Shown here: positions 36,636 through 45,689 of the stretch, piece by piece
Layout of the letters: every line of letters starts with the position of its first letter
How positions within the stretch are numbered: position 1 is the stretch's first letter
Assembly: GCF_030164465.1 (NCBI RefSeq)
Contig: NZ_JASNJE010000002.1
Span: forward strand, 62,001 to 126,000
Length of the DNA: 64,000 nucleotides
Direction: 5' to 3'
DNA from: Sedimentitalea xiamensis
GTDB taxonomy: Bacteria > Pseudomonadota > Alphaproteobacteria > Rhodobacterales > Rhodobacteraceae
Program-made: the position numbers and the translations under genes
The notes under the pieces: model-generated
Databases searched by the model: none
What the model was told of the DNA's origin: nothing
The model's input: the letters and a program-made list of their open reading frames with translations, nothing else

Positions 36636-37403
36636 TCAGACGGGTTTCAGGAAATCCGAAAAGACCCAACCGATAAATCCCTGACGTGTCCTGACCCGCC
36701 ACCAGGCATCAACCACGCCCAGACGTTCCACGACAGTGCGTTCCGGCAGCGATCCGACCCGCTTGCCGTTCGGCGCATCGCGGAAATTCAGGGTCGATGG
36801 CCAGACACCCGACACCCGATACTTCGGAGGTTTCATTTCCTGCGGAATCTCATCCACCGGAATTTCCGGAAGGTCGCGATCCATGACCGCCGCGATTTCC
36901 GCGCGCATCACGTCGCCCACTTCCTTATGCCCCACGGTGCTGGAATCAAAGGCGCGCCGCACGATGTCCCACTTGTTCTTCTGCTTGATATGGAGGTTCG
37001 GCCAGACTTCGGCATGGGTCAGGATCGTGACCGGCGTGACCATGATCCCGTAGGTCTCGGCCAGATCCGCGACAACCTCGATCATCTTGTTCCACTGTTT
37101 TTCCGTCATCGGGAACTTGCCCGGATCGAACGGGCTTTCCCGCGCCCCGGCCATGCAACACATGGACACGCCGATCGCCCCGGTGTTGGCATTGAGCGTA
37201 TGGCTCGCCTGCTTCATGCCGGATCCCTTGGCGTTGGCGGCAATCGACTTGTCGCCGCGCACCAGATCACCGTCCCCTTCGATCAGGATGTGATAGGCCG
37301 CCTTGTCCGTGGAATTCGCCTTGTGTCCGCCGGCTGTCCAGTGAACATGAATACGCTGCATGTCAGCCTTTGGCTTCCATGACTTCGGAACAACATCTGC
37401 CAT
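36636..37403 (-). CDS. N-acetylmuramoyl-L-alanine amidase with SH3 domain
   Basis: 255 residues; the ATG at 37403 has GGAAGAGGATC upstream. The amidase_2/PGRP fold shows the zinc His in IHVHWTAGG (about 18-26), YHILI and the second His in ILTHAEV. A C-terminal SH3-like cell-wall-binding domain (about 195-255) contains LNFRDAPNGKRVGSLPE and GFIGWVFSDFL. No signal peptide is visible, so export would need a holin or another route, as for phage endolysins. No phage genes surround it. Confidence 0.82.
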   Translation of the reverse strand: MADVVPKSWKPKADMQRIHVHWTAGGHKANSTDKAAYHILIEGDGDLVRGDKSIAANAKGSGMKQASHTLNANTGAIGVSMCCMAGARESPFDPGKFPMTEKQWNKMIEVVADLAETYGIMVTPVTILTHAEVWPNLHIKQKNKWDIVRRAFDSSTVGHKEVGDVMRAEIAAVMDRDLPEIPVDEIPQEMKPPKYRVSGVWPSTLNFRDAPNGKRVGSLPERTVVERLGVVDAWWRVRTRQGFIGWVFSDFLKPV

Positions 37404-37508
37404 GATCCTCTTCCTTGAAACTCTTCAAATAATGGCAAAACACTATCACAATTTGCCGCTTCAATCCATTCCTGTTGCAACAGCCACGCAAAATGGCTGT
37501 ATCGACAG

Positions 37509-38534
37509 ATGACGGCTGCCGGCGCATCCACGGACACCGCGCCACCGCGTTGGGGAATCGTCGCGACAATCAAGGCGTCGCCCTTGGAAACACTGGAGTT
37601 TGCAGCCTTTCACCTGCACCTTGGCGCGCATCGGCTCTATCTTTACCTGGATGCGCCGGAACCGCGCGCCCACGCGTTCCTGAAGGCGCATCCGAAAGTG
37701 CGGGTTGCCACATGTGACGCAACGCATTGGCGCAGAATTGGCGAACCGAGGCCACGCAAGCATCAGGTCAGGCAGGTGTTGAACGCAACACATGCCTACG
37801 GGCGTGCCGGCGATGTCGACTGGCTGGCGCATATCGACGTGGATGAATTCTTGTGGTGCGAACGCTCTATCGGGTCTCGGCTCGCCGATCTGCCTCGCGA
37901 TGCGACAAGCGCCCGGGTCCGTCCCGTCGAGGCGCTGGCCGGCGACGGCACGGCCTTCAAGGCCTTCATTCCCGGTGGCGCGGATCGGGATACCGTCGTC
38001 CGGGAACTTTATCCGGACTACGGGGCATATGTGAAAGGCGGTTTTCTCAGCCATCTGGCCGGCAAGGTCTTTGTCCGGACAGGTCTTCCGGATATCAGCC
38101 TGCGGATACACAATGTCTATCAGGGCGGAGACGAGAACCCGAACGAAGTCCCGTTGGACGACGTGGATCTGTGCCATTTTCATGTCCGCAATTGGGATCA
38201 GTGGATTTCGGCCTACCGGTTCCGTCTTCTGAAAGGCTCCTATCGCATGAACCCGGCCAAGGTCCCGTCGCAGGCCGACGGCGCCGCACCGACGCTGCAT
38301 CGGTTGCTGAGAACCGTTGAACGCGACCGGGGGAGGCAGGGTCTTCGCGACTTCTTCGAGACGCTCTGCGCCGACACGCAGGACCATCGCGACCGCCTCG
38401 CAGCCAAAGGCCTGTTACGTTTGCGCGACCTGAATCTCGCGGAAAAACGGCGCAGGCATTTTCCGACGTTCGACCCGGGCGCGCGGATTTCCGGACGGGG
38501 CGATATTGCGCCCTGCGACAAAGGCATTGTTTGA
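37509..38534 (+). CDS. Glycosyltransferase family 2-like protein
   Basis: 341 residues. The GT-A core starts with GIVATIKASPLETLEFAAF (residues 16-34), and DVDEF lies near 114-118. It resembles the two glycosyltransferases at 6244-10252 in plan but lacks their SNDCDDGT and NHYALRS motifs, so it is a more distant relative. HFHVRNWDQW takes the place of the NHYALRS block. No membrane segment; acceptor unknown. It is divergent from the amidase and 123 nt before the helicase gene. The start has no strong ribosome-binding site. Confidence 0.72.
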   Translation: MTAAGASTDTAPPRWGIVATIKASPLETLEFAAFHLHLGAHRLYLYLDAPEPRAHAFLKAHPKVRVATCDATHWRRIGEPRPRKHQVRQVLNATHAYGRAGDVDWLAHIDVDEFLWCERSIGSRLADLPRDATSARVRPVEALAGDGTAFKAFIPGGADRDTVVRELYPDYGAYVKGGFLSHLAGKVFVRTGLPDISLRIHNVYQGGDENPNEVPLDDVDLCHFHVRNWDQWISAYRFRLLKGSYRMNPAKVPSQADGAAPTLHRLLRTVERDRGRQGLRDFFETLCADTQDHRDRLAAKGLLRLRDLNLAEKRRRHFPTFDPGARISGRGDIAPCDKGIV

Positions 38535-38657
38535 CCCCCGCCCGCCTTTTTGCTAAGGCGCTGGAACGAGCCAACATGCGCAGAAGCGCAGGACCAGTGG
38601 GGTCCGGCTCCGATCAGACGTGCGGGCCAGAAAAGTGTCCGCAAGACACGGACACAC

Positions 38658-40124
38658 ATGGCAAAATTTTCTGAACTGAACCTGAATCCCAAGGTGCTCA
38701 AGGCTATTGAAGAAGCCGGCTACGAATCTCCCACACCGATCCAGGAGGGCGCAATCCCCCCGGCGCTCGAGGGCAAGGACGTTCTGGGCATCGCCCAGAC
38801 CGGCACCGGCAAGACCGCCAGCTTCACGCTGCCGATGATCACCATGCTGGCCCGCGGCCGCGCCCGCGCCCGGATGCCACGCAGCCTGGTGCTCTGCCCG
38901 ACCCGCGAACTGGCCGCGCAGGTGGCGGAGAATTTCGACACCTATGCCAAGCACGTCAAGCTGACCAAGGCGCTGCTGATCGGCGGCGTGTCCTTCAACG
39001 AACAGGACAAGCTGATCGACAAGGGCGTCGACGTGCTGATCGCCACGCCGGGCCGTCTGCTCGACCATTTCGAGCGCGGCAAGCTGCTGCTCACCGGTGT
39101 TCAGGTGATGGTGGTGGACGAGGCCGACCGGATGCTCGACATGGGCTTCATTCCCGATATCGAGCGGATTTTCAGCCTCACGCCCTTTACCCGGCAGACC
39201 CTGTTCTTCTCGGCCACCATGGCGCCCGAGATCGAACGGATCACCAACACTTTCCTGTCAGCGCCCGTGCGGGTGGAAGTTGCCCGCCAGGCGACGACCG
39301 GCGAGAACATCAAACAGGGCGTGGTGATGTTCAAGGGCAGCCGGAAGGATCGCGAGGCCAGCGAGAAGCGCAAGGTGCTCCGCGCGCTGATCGACGGTGA
39401 AGGCGAAAAATGCACCAACGCCATCATCTTCTGCAACCGCAAGACGGATGTGGATATCGTTGCCAAGAGCCTCAAGAAATACGGCTATGACGCCGCGCCG
39501 ATCCATGGCGATCTCGACCAGAGTCAGCGCACCCGCACACTGGACGGATTCCGCGACGGCACCCTGCGCTTCCTGGTTGCTTCCGATGTGGCCGCGCGGG
39601 GGCTCGACGTCCCGTCGGTGAGCCATGTGTTCAATTTCGACGTGCCCGGCCATGCCGAGGATTACGTGCACCGGATCGGCCGCACCGGCCGGGCCGGCCG
39701 CGCCGGCACCGCGATGATGATCTGCGTGCCGCGCGACGAAAAGAACCTCGCCGACATCGAACGGCTTGTGCAGAAGGAAATTCCCCGTCTGGACAATCCG
39801 ATGAAAACCGAAAGCGAGGATCAGACCGCAGCGGAGACACCGGACGCCAAGGACGAGAAATCCGGCCCGTCTCGCAGCCGCAGCCGCGGATCGAGGAAAA
39901 AAGCCGCGGAGAAACCCGTGGAAGCCGCGGCCGAACCCGTTGCCGAAACCGATCCGTCTTCGGAATCAGCCGGGATCGCCGCGCCGAAATCGGCATTGCC
40001 CGAACGGGGCTCGCGCCGGCGGTCTTCGGACCGGGCTTCGGGCGGCGGCGCGGCTGTCGTGGGCATGGGGGATCACCTGCCGAGCTTCATCGCGCTGAGC
40101 TTCGAGGAACGGCGGGCCGACTGA
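38658..40124 (+). CDS. DEAD-box RNA helicase, RhlE-like
   Basis: 488 residues from the ATG at 38658. All motifs are present: the Q motif PTPIQEGAIP, AQTGTGKT (motif I), PTRELA, VDEADRMLD (II), FSATM (III), ARGLDVPSV and HRIGRTGRAGR (VI). A charged, low-complexity tail of about 110 residues (basic SRSRSRGSRKK and Ala/Glu stretches) probably binds RNA. It remodels structured RNA in ribosome assembly or decay. Confidence 0.93.
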   Translation: MAKFSELNLNPKVLKAIEEAGYESPTPIQEGAIPPALEGKDVLGIAQTGTGKTASFTLPMITMLARGRARARMPRSLVLCPTRELAAQVAENFDTYAKHVKLTKALLIGGVSFNEQDKLIDKGVDVLIATPGRLLDHFERGKLLLTGVQVMVVDEADRMLDMGFIPDIERIFSLTPFTRQTLFFSATMAPEIERITNTFLSAPVRVEVARQATTGENIKQGVVMFKGSRKDREASEKRKVLRALIDGEGEKCTNAIIFCNRKTDVDIVAKSLKKYGYDAAPIHGDLDQSQRTRTLDGFRDGTLRFLVASDVAARGLDVPSVSHVFNFDVPGHAEDYVHRIGRTGRAGRAGTAMMICVPRDEKNLADIERLVQKEIPRLDNPMKTESEDQTAAETPDAKDEKSGPSRSRSRGSRKKAAEKPVEAAAEPVAETDPSSESAGIAAPKSALPERGSRRRSSDRASGGGAAVVGMGDHLPSFIALSFEERRAD

Positions 40125-40468
40125 AAAGGCGAAAGCCGCTTTCCGATCCTGAACGCCGGGGAAGATTGTCTTCTCAATCTCTCCCACCGGCGTCGGCGCA
40201 CGCTGCTGCCGCCGGACGATTGCCCCCGCGCCTTGCTGCCAATGATCCCGCATCTGACCCGGTCAGCGCTGCATCGGCGCCCCGAACGAACGGAGGCATC
40301 ATCCGTCGGGTCCGGAACGCGCCACCGTTTCACGTTCGCGCCGGACCGTCCGGACGGGTCTCGGTTTCCGAAAATCTCGGTTCGTCTCCGGGATACGAGC
40401 GCCGCGGGAAGGATGACCACGCGATGCACGGCCCCGGACTTCCGGACGCGGATCGGGGAGCGGATGTT
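40125..40468. other. 344-nt convergent intergenic region
   Basis: It lies between the helicase stop and the hpaH stop. No coding region stands out on either strand. A weak AGATTG/CAATCT dyad occurs near 40165-40180, without a T run. I see nothing else. It is unusually long for a convergent spacer in this window. Confidence 0.4.
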
Positions 40469-41269
40469 CTATGCAAACGCGATTGCGACGCTGCCAAACC
40501 CGGAAAAATCCGCGTGAATTCTCGTGCCGGAGGGACATTCCACCGGGCGGATGAAGCTGCCGGACAGAATGATCTGGCCGGGTGCGATGACTTGGTCGTA
40601 GCTCGCCATGCGCCGGGCAAGCCAGGCGACGCTTTCCAACGGATCGTTCAGCACGCCGGCCCCCAGGCCCGTTTCCTCGACCTCTCCGTTCCGGGACACG
40701 ATGCTTCCCACCCATCGCAGGTCAAAGGCGTCAACAGCGTGGCGTTGCGAACCAAGCACGACCCCCGCATTCGCCGCATTGTCGCTGATCGTGTCAAAGA
40801 CGCTCCGTGTCCGGGCGCTCTCGGGATCCACGCGCCGGACGCGTGTATCGAGTATCTCGATGGCCGGCGCGACGAAATCCGTTGCCGCCGCCACGTCGTC
40901 GCGGGTCACGTCCCTCCCACACAACGGCGCCTTCATCACGAAGGCGATCTCGGCCTCGATCCGCGGCTGGATGAACCGGTTTGCGGGCACCGTCGCGCCG
41001 TCTTCGAACAGCATGTCGTCGAACAGGATTCCACTGTCGGGAATGTCGATGTTCAAGGCATTTTGCATCGCTCTGGAGGTCAGGCCGATCTTCCAGCCGA
41101 TGATCCCGCGTCCGGCGGCCGTCTTTTCGCGCCGGATCGCATTCTGGATCGCATAGGCATCGTCCATCGTCATTTCGGGATGGCGCAGGCTCAGCAGGCC
41201 GACCTGGTTGCCGGTGGCTTCTGCCCGCAGAAGATCGGCGGCGGCCTTGGCGTGATCTTGCGGGGTCAT
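40469..41269 (-). CDS. hpaH: 2-oxo-hept-3-ene-1,7-dioate hydratase
   Basis: 266 residues, equal to known HpaH. Family motifs of the MhpD/FAH-related hydratases are IGWKIGLTSRAMQ and the metal-site RIEAEIAFVM with EILDTR. It adds water to 2-oxohept-3-enedioate in homoprotocatechuate degradation. Last gene of the hpaFEDGH unit and overlapping hpaG by 4 nt. The aldolase gene hpaI that usually follows is not present. Confidence 0.85.
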   Translation of the reverse strand: MTPQDHAKAAADLLRAEATGNQVGLLSLRHPEMTMDDAYAIQNAIRREKTAAGRGIIGWKIGLTSRAMQNALNIDIPDSGILFDDMLFEDGATVPANRFIQPRIEAEIAFVMKAPLCGRDVTRDDVAAATDFVAPAIEILDTRVRRVDPESARTRSVFDTISDNAANAGVVLGSQRHAVDAFDLRWVGSIVSRNGEVEETGLGAGVLNDPLESVAWLARRMASYDQVIAPGQIILSGSFIRPVECPSGTRIHADFSGFGSVAIAFA

Positions 41270-42120
41270 GGTTTCTCGTCCTCGACGATATTGCGCAGGG
41301 TCCCGATGCCGTTCACCTCGACCTCGACCACGTCGCCGGGGGCAAGATAGCGCGGCGGATCAAACCGGGCCCCTGCTCCGGTGGGCGTTCCGGTGACGAT
41401 GATGTCGCCGGGTTGCAGGGTCATGAAGGTCGAGATGTATTCGATCTCGCGCCGAATCGGAAACATCATGCGCGACAGCATGTCGTCCTGGCGGATTTCT
41501 CCGTTCACGCGAGTGACGATGCGGGCCGCGTCCAGTTGACCGGGATCGGTGAACGGCACCAGCCAGGGTCCCATGGAACCGGAACGGTCCCAGTTCTTGC
41601 CCTGGGTGACATTGAACTTCGCGTGCCGCACCCAATCGCGGATGGTGCCTTCGTTGCAGATCGTCAGGGCAGCGATATGGTCATAGGCGTCGTCCTGCGA
41701 AATGCGCCGCCCGCCTTTTCCGATCACGATGGCCACTTCGCCTTCATAATCGAGCGCGCGGCTCTCCGGCGGCCGGATCAGCGGCCGGTCGTGGCCGGTG
41801 AAGCCGCTGGCGAACCGGGGAAAGAGCGACATGTATCGCGGCTGGTCGCTGCCGTCCCTGTATTCGGCGTTGCGATCCGGGAAATTGACGCCGACGCAGA
41901 GGATGCGGGGCGCGTTGGGCAACACCATGTCATAGGTGATATCCCGGTGGGTCACCGGCAGGCCGCCGGCAATCCGGGCCAACCGATCCAGCCCGCCTGC
42001 TCGCACGGCATCGAGCAGCGTCGGCCATTGGGGGCAATGGTCATTCAGGGCGATCATGCCCTCCTCCGTGACGGCGCCGAAAAACGTCAGGCCATTGGAA
42101 GAATAGGTTGCGAACCGCAT
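41266..42120 (-). CDS. hpaG: Single-domain fumarylacetoacetate-hydrolase-family protein (HpaG-type)
   Basis: 284 residues. The FAH core shows ILCVGVNFPDRNAEY, the metal ligands in DYEGEVAIVIGK and TGTPTGAGARFDPP near the C-terminus. E. coli HpaG (decarboxylase/isomerase) has two fused FAH domains of about 430 residues; here one domain is encoded, so the isomerase step may fall to HpaF and this enzyme to the decarboxylation. The pathway role is inferred from position between hpaD and hpaH. Confidence 0.78.
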   Translation of the reverse strand: MRFATYSSNGLTFFGAVTEEGMIALNDHCPQWPTLLDAVRAGGLDRLARIAGGLPVTHRDITYDMVLPNAPRILCVGVNFPDRNAEYRDGSDQPRYMSLFPRFASGFTGHDRPLIRPPESRALDYEGEVAIVIGKGGRRISQDDAYDHIAALTICNEGTIRDWVRHAKFNVTQGKNWDRSGSMGPWLVPFTDPGQLDAARIVTRVNGEIRQDDMLSRMMFPIRREIEYISTFMTLQPGDIIVTGTPTGAGARFDPPRYLAPGDVVEVEVNGIGTLRNIVEDEKP

Positions 42121-42132
42121 GGCAGTCTCCGG

Positions 42133-43116
42133 CTAGGGCGCGATGATGGGGCTGACGGCAAGACCGGATTCGCGCAGGTCCACTCCGACGAACCGGGTTC
42201 CGTGCCTGAACCAGCTTTCAGGAGCCGGCGCGCCCCAAAGCGTCTGGCGTTGTGGGTCTTTCAGATCCCACTTGATCGGTTCCAGGTCGGGATCGACCGT
42301 TTGATAGTCCGAACAATAGATTTCGATCCGATGGCCGTCAGGGTCCAGGATATAGAGGAAAAAGGCATTGGAAATGCCGTGGCGGCCAGGTCCGCGTTCG
42401 ATGTTCTTCATGTAGCCCGTGGTCGACATCAGATCGAGCAGATCGATGATGTTAAGCGGTGTCGGCACCCAGAACGCCACGTGATGCATTCTTGGACCGG
42501 TCCCGTTGGTGAACGCCATGTCGTGCACGCCACCCTTGCGGTGCATCCATGCGGCCCAGAGTTTCTTGCTTTCTTCGTCTTCCGTGTATTCGGTCACGCG
42601 AAAGCCGAAATCGGAATAGAACGCGACGGACGCATCCACATCCGGCGAAAAACAGTTGAAGTGATCGATGCGCAGCGGTTTCACCCCGTGGTAGAGCGCG
42701 TATTTCTGATGGATCGTCTCGAGCCGGTCCATCTTGTGATAGAATTCCAGTGGAATGCCGATGTTGTCGGCCGTCAGCAGCGTGCGCCCCTGGTATGGCC
42801 GCTCCACCCAGGAGGTCGGCCGGCCCTTGGCCGTGAAATAGGCTTCGGCGCGGTCCAGGTCGGCTTCGTCAAAGACCTTGAACCCCATCACCTCGACAGT
42901 GCCGGGCTGGTCGGATTTTTGCAGGATGACGCTGTGATGCCCGCGTTCTTCCATGGCGCGCAGATAGATGTGGCTGTCGTTTTCATCGCTGATCTGAAAG
43001 CCCAGGATGTCGGCGTAGAACGTTCGGGATGCGGCGAGATCCTTGACGTTCAGACACACGTGGCTGAGGCGGATCGTGTTGAAATCGGGATAGAGATTTG
43101 GTGCGGGAACGGGCAT
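42133..43116 (-). CDS. hpaD: 3,4-dihydroxyphenylacetate 2,3-dioxygenase
   Basis: 327 residues of the vicinal-oxygen-chelate extradiol type, similar in plan to the Brevibacterium and Arthrobacter enzymes. Metal ligands are readable as His152 (RIDHFNC), His212 (MHHVAFW) and Glu265 (HRIEIYC); His198 fits the second-sphere catalytic His. It opens the homoprotocatechuate ring using Fe(II) or Mn(II). AGGAGAC precedes the start. Confidence 0.92.
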   Translation of the reverse strand: MPVPAPNLYPDFNTIRLSHVCLNVKDLAASRTFYADILGFQISDENDSHIYLRAMEERGHHSVILQKSDQPGTVEVMGFKVFDEADLDRAEAYFTAKGRPTSWVERPYQGRTLLTADNIGIPLEFYHKMDRLETIHQKYALYHGVKPLRIDHFNCFSPDVDASVAFYSDFGFRVTEYTEDEESKKLWAAWMHRKGGVHDMAFTNGTGPRMHHVAFWVPTPLNIIDLLDLMSTTGYMKNIERGPGRHGISNAFFLYILDPDGHRIEIYCSDYQTVDPDLEPIKWDLKDPQRQTLWGAPAPESWFRHGTRFVGVDLRESGLAVSPIIAP

Positions 43117-43223
43117 CGATGTCTCCTAGTGAACGGGGCAGACGGTTCTGGGCCGGCCCGCGCCGGATCTTTGCGGTTGATCGGTCGGGATCTGGAATGT
43201 CGCGGCGGCAGCGGTCGATTGCA

Positions 43224-44735
43224 TCAACCCGCTCCCAGCCTGGTGATCTTGTGATGTCCGGTGGCAAAGCCGATGTGCTTTTGCTCCATGTAGAATTCGA
43301 AAGACCAGTCGCCCCCGTCCCGGCCGATGCCGCTGGCCTTGACCCCGCCGAACGGCGTCGGCAGGTGGCGCACGTTTTCCGAGTTGACCCAGATCATTCC
43401 GGCCTCGAGCCTGTCCGAGAACCGCAGGGCGCGGGTCAGATCGTTGGTCCAGACATAGCCGGTAAGGCCATAGGGGGTGTCGTTGGCGATCCGCAACGCT
43501 TCTTCTTCGGTTCCGAACGGGATCGACGTCAGGACCGGACCAAAGATTTCTTCCTGGGCGATGCGCATCCGGGTCGTGGCATCGGTGAAAAGCGTGGGGC
43601 GAACGAAATAGCCGTCTTCGCCGACCGTCTCGCCGCCGGCGGCGATGGTCGCACCGTCAGCCTTGGCGATCTCGAAATAGCCGGTCACTTTCCGGAAATG
43701 TTCTTCGCTGACCAGCGGGCCGATTTCGGTGGCCGGATCCAGCGGATGACCCACCTTGATCCTGTTCACCCGTTCGATCAGCCTGGCTTCGAACCGATCC
43801 TTGATCGTGTCCTGCACCAACAGGCGCGAGGACGAGGTGCAGCGTTCACCGTTGATCGAATAGATCATGAAGATCACGGCATCCAGCGCCCGGTCGAGAT
43901 CGGCGTCGTCAAAGACGATGACCGGGTTCTTGCCGCCGAGTTCGAGGTGATTGCGCTTCAGCGTGTCGGCACCCTGCCGGGTGATCAGGCTGCCGGTCCG
44001 GCTTTCCCCGACGAAGGCGATGGCCTTGATGACCGGATGTTCGCACAGCGCCTTTCCCGCGTCCTCGCCGAACCCGTTCACCGTGTTCAGCACGCCGGGC
44101 GGCAGCCCGGCCTGTTCGGCGATCTCGACCAGCAGCCGCGCTGTCAGCGGAGACGCTTCCGCGGGCTTGTGAACGACGGTGCAGCCCGCTGCGAGCGCCG
44201 GCGCGATTTTCCAGGTCGACAGCATGAACGGGGTGTTCCACGGGGTGATAACCCCCACGGGGCCAATGGGAACGCGCGTCGTCACGTTCATCAAGGTCGG
44301 TGATCTGAGATGCTTGCCATCGCGCGCCTGCACCACCTGGTCGGCGAAATAGCGGAAATTCTCGGCGCCGCGAAGCGCCGCCTTGGACATGAACTTGTGG
44401 GCCTGCCCGGTGTCCCAGCATTCGCAGAGCGCAATCTCCTCGGCGCGCGCCTCGATCCCTTCGGCGATACGGTTCAGGATCTGTCGCCGCTCTGTGGCCG
44501 GGAGATCGCGCCAATCGGCAAAAGCCTGCGCGGCGGCCCTGGCGGCAGCATCCACGTCCGACGCCCCGCCGCGCGCCACATCGCAGATGGCGCTCCTGTC
44601 CACCGGCGAAACGGATTGGAACACACCGTGTTCACCGGGAACATCCCGGCCCGCGATCCGGTTCAGGATGCCGGTTTCGCGAAACCGCGCGAGATGCCCG
44701 TTCAGCCGTTCCAGATTGGTATTCAGCTTGCTCAT
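43224..44735 (-). CDS. hpaE: 5-carboxymethyl-2-hydroxymuconate semialdehyde dehydrogenase
   Basis: 503 residues, aldehyde dehydrogenase superfamily. The catalytic Glu is in HLELGGKNP and the nucleophile Cys in NGERCTSSSR; the NAD-site segment GPVGVITPWNTP is complete. It oxidises the ring-opened semialdehyde from HpaD. Start overlaps hpaF stop by 4 nt; hpaD follows after 107 nt. Confidence 0.92.
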   Translation of the reverse strand: MSKLNTNLERLNGHLARFRETGILNRIAGRDVPGEHGVFQSVSPVDRSAICDVARGGASDVDAAARAAAQAFADWRDLPATERRQILNRIAEGIEARAEEIALCECWDTGQAHKFMSKAALRGAENFRYFADQVVQARDGKHLRSPTLMNVTTRVPIGPVGVITPWNTPFMLSTWKIAPALAAGCTVVHKPAEASPLTARLLVEIAEQAGLPPGVLNTVNGFGEDAGKALCEHPVIKAIAFVGESRTGSLITRQGADTLKRNHLELGGKNPVIVFDDADLDRALDAVIFMIYSINGERCTSSSRLLVQDTIKDRFEARLIERVNRIKVGHPLDPATEIGPLVSEEHFRKVTGYFEIAKADGATIAAGGETVGEDGYFVRPTLFTDATTRMRIAQEEIFGPVLTSIPFGTEEEALRIANDTPYGLTGYVWTNDLTRALRFSDRLEAGMIWVNSENVRHLPTPFGGVKASGIGRDGGDWSFEFYMEQKHIGFATGHHKITRLGAG

Positions 44736-45124
44736 TCGGGGTCTCCCGAAAGGTAATTTCGGATGGAACTGGCCTTTGGGCTGAGCGCGGGATCGATGTC
44801 GCGCATTTCCATCGACAGCATGAAAGACGATCCGGCCATGACATGGGCGCAGAAATCCTCGGCGCAGGCAAAGATGTGCCGGACCGCCTTTTCCTTCGCG
44901 TCCATCGGACGGCCGGCGCGCAGCCGGATCGAAATGTCCAGGAATGCATGCCGTGCGTTACCGTCGGCGATCGCGACATGGTCGCAGGCGGTCGCCCGCA
45001 CCCGGATTCCGGCGACCGGAAATATCCCGGTTTCAATCGCCGCGACGCGGATCGCGTCGCAAAAGCCGCCCATATCCAGACGCTCTGCGAGGTTCGGCGA
45101 ATAATCGATGTGTATATGCGGCAT
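44732..45124 (-). CDS. hpaF: 5-carboxymethyl-2-hydroxymuconate delta-isomerase
   Basis: 130 residues, the size of HpaF/CHMI. The start MPHIHIDYSPNL carries the N-terminal Pro at position 2 that acts as general base in the tautomerase superfamily. First gene of the hpa operon, with a 23-nt leader predicted from the mirrored promoter at 45147-45183. GGAG lies about 8 nt upstream. Confidence 0.9.
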   Translation of the reverse strand: MPHIHIDYSPNLAERLDMGGFCDAIRVAAIETGIFPVAGIRVRATACDHVAIADGNARHAFLDISIRLRAGRPMDAKEKAVRHIFACAEDFCAHVMAGSSFMLSMEMRDIDPALSPKASSIRNYLSGDPE

Positions 45125-45146
45125 CGCGAAGCTCCGGATTCCTTTT

Positions 45147-45183
45147 AATTGACATGTTAACTTTATTGCTTAACATGTCAATT
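45147..45183. promoter_or_regulatory. HpaR operator with two mirrored promoters
   Basis: A perfect 14-bp inverted repeat (45147-45160 and 45170-45183, 9-nt spacer). Each arm contains TTGACA, a consensus -35 for the strand it reads, and the opposite arm supplies TAACAT at -10 with a 16-nt spacer. This gives divergent promoters for hpaR (start about 45183) and hpaF (start about 45147). A MarR-type dimer such as HpaR bound here would cover both. Confidence 0.75.
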
Positions 45184-45633
45184 ATGAACTCCATCGGTCC
45201 TCCGTCCCTTCGCAAGACGTCGCGGTCATTGCCGATCGCCTTGCTGCGCGCACGCGAGGTTGTCATGGAGCCCGTGCGCGAGATGCTCGGCAGCACCGGG
45301 GTTTCGGAACAGAAATGGCGCGTCTTGCGGGTGCTTGATGAAGACGGCCCGCAAGAGCAAACGGCGATTGCACGGAATGCCTGCCTGCTGTTGCCCAGCT
45401 TGACACGCATTCTGAAAGCCATGGAACGCGACGGGCTCATAACACGCACCGAGGACCGCCTTGACCGGAGAAGATCGATCGTCGAAATCGCCGACAAAGG
45501 GCGCAAGATCGTTCTCGACCATACCGAGGCCAGCAACGCCCTGTCCCAGCGCCTGACGGACGAATTCGGCGAGGACGAATTGCGACAGTTGCTGGATCTC
45601 TTGAACCGGCTGCAGGACATTTCGCTGCGATAG
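45184..45633 (+). CDS. hpaR: HpaR, MarR-family repressor of homoprotocatechuate catabolism
   Basis: 149 residues from the ATG at 45184. SLPIALLRAREVVMEPVREML and the winged-helix VSEQKWRVLRVL with PSLTRILKAMERDGL match HpaR. There is no ribosome-binding site, and the start codon coincides with the predicted transcript start, so a leaderless mRNA is likely; ATGs at 45154 and 45175 are alternatives. HpaR represses its own gene and the hpa operon until 4-hydroxyphenylacetate or homoprotocatechuate binds. Confidence 0.88.
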   Translation: MNSIGPPSLRKTSRSLPIALLRAREVVMEPVREMLGSTGVSEQKWRVLRVLDEDGPQEQTAIARNACLLLPSLTRILKAMERDGLITRTEDRLDRRRSIVEIADKGRKIVLDHTEASNALSQRLTDEFGEDELRQLLDLLNRLQDISLR

Positions 45634-45689
45634 GCCGGCCTTGATCCCGGCCTGGCTGGCGGCACGTTCCAGCCGCGCGTCGCGCCACG

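Noticed and set aside
36636-38534. Prophage or phage lysis module around the amidase
   Set aside because: No holin, structural, integrase or repressor gene lies nearby; only the amidase looks phage-like.
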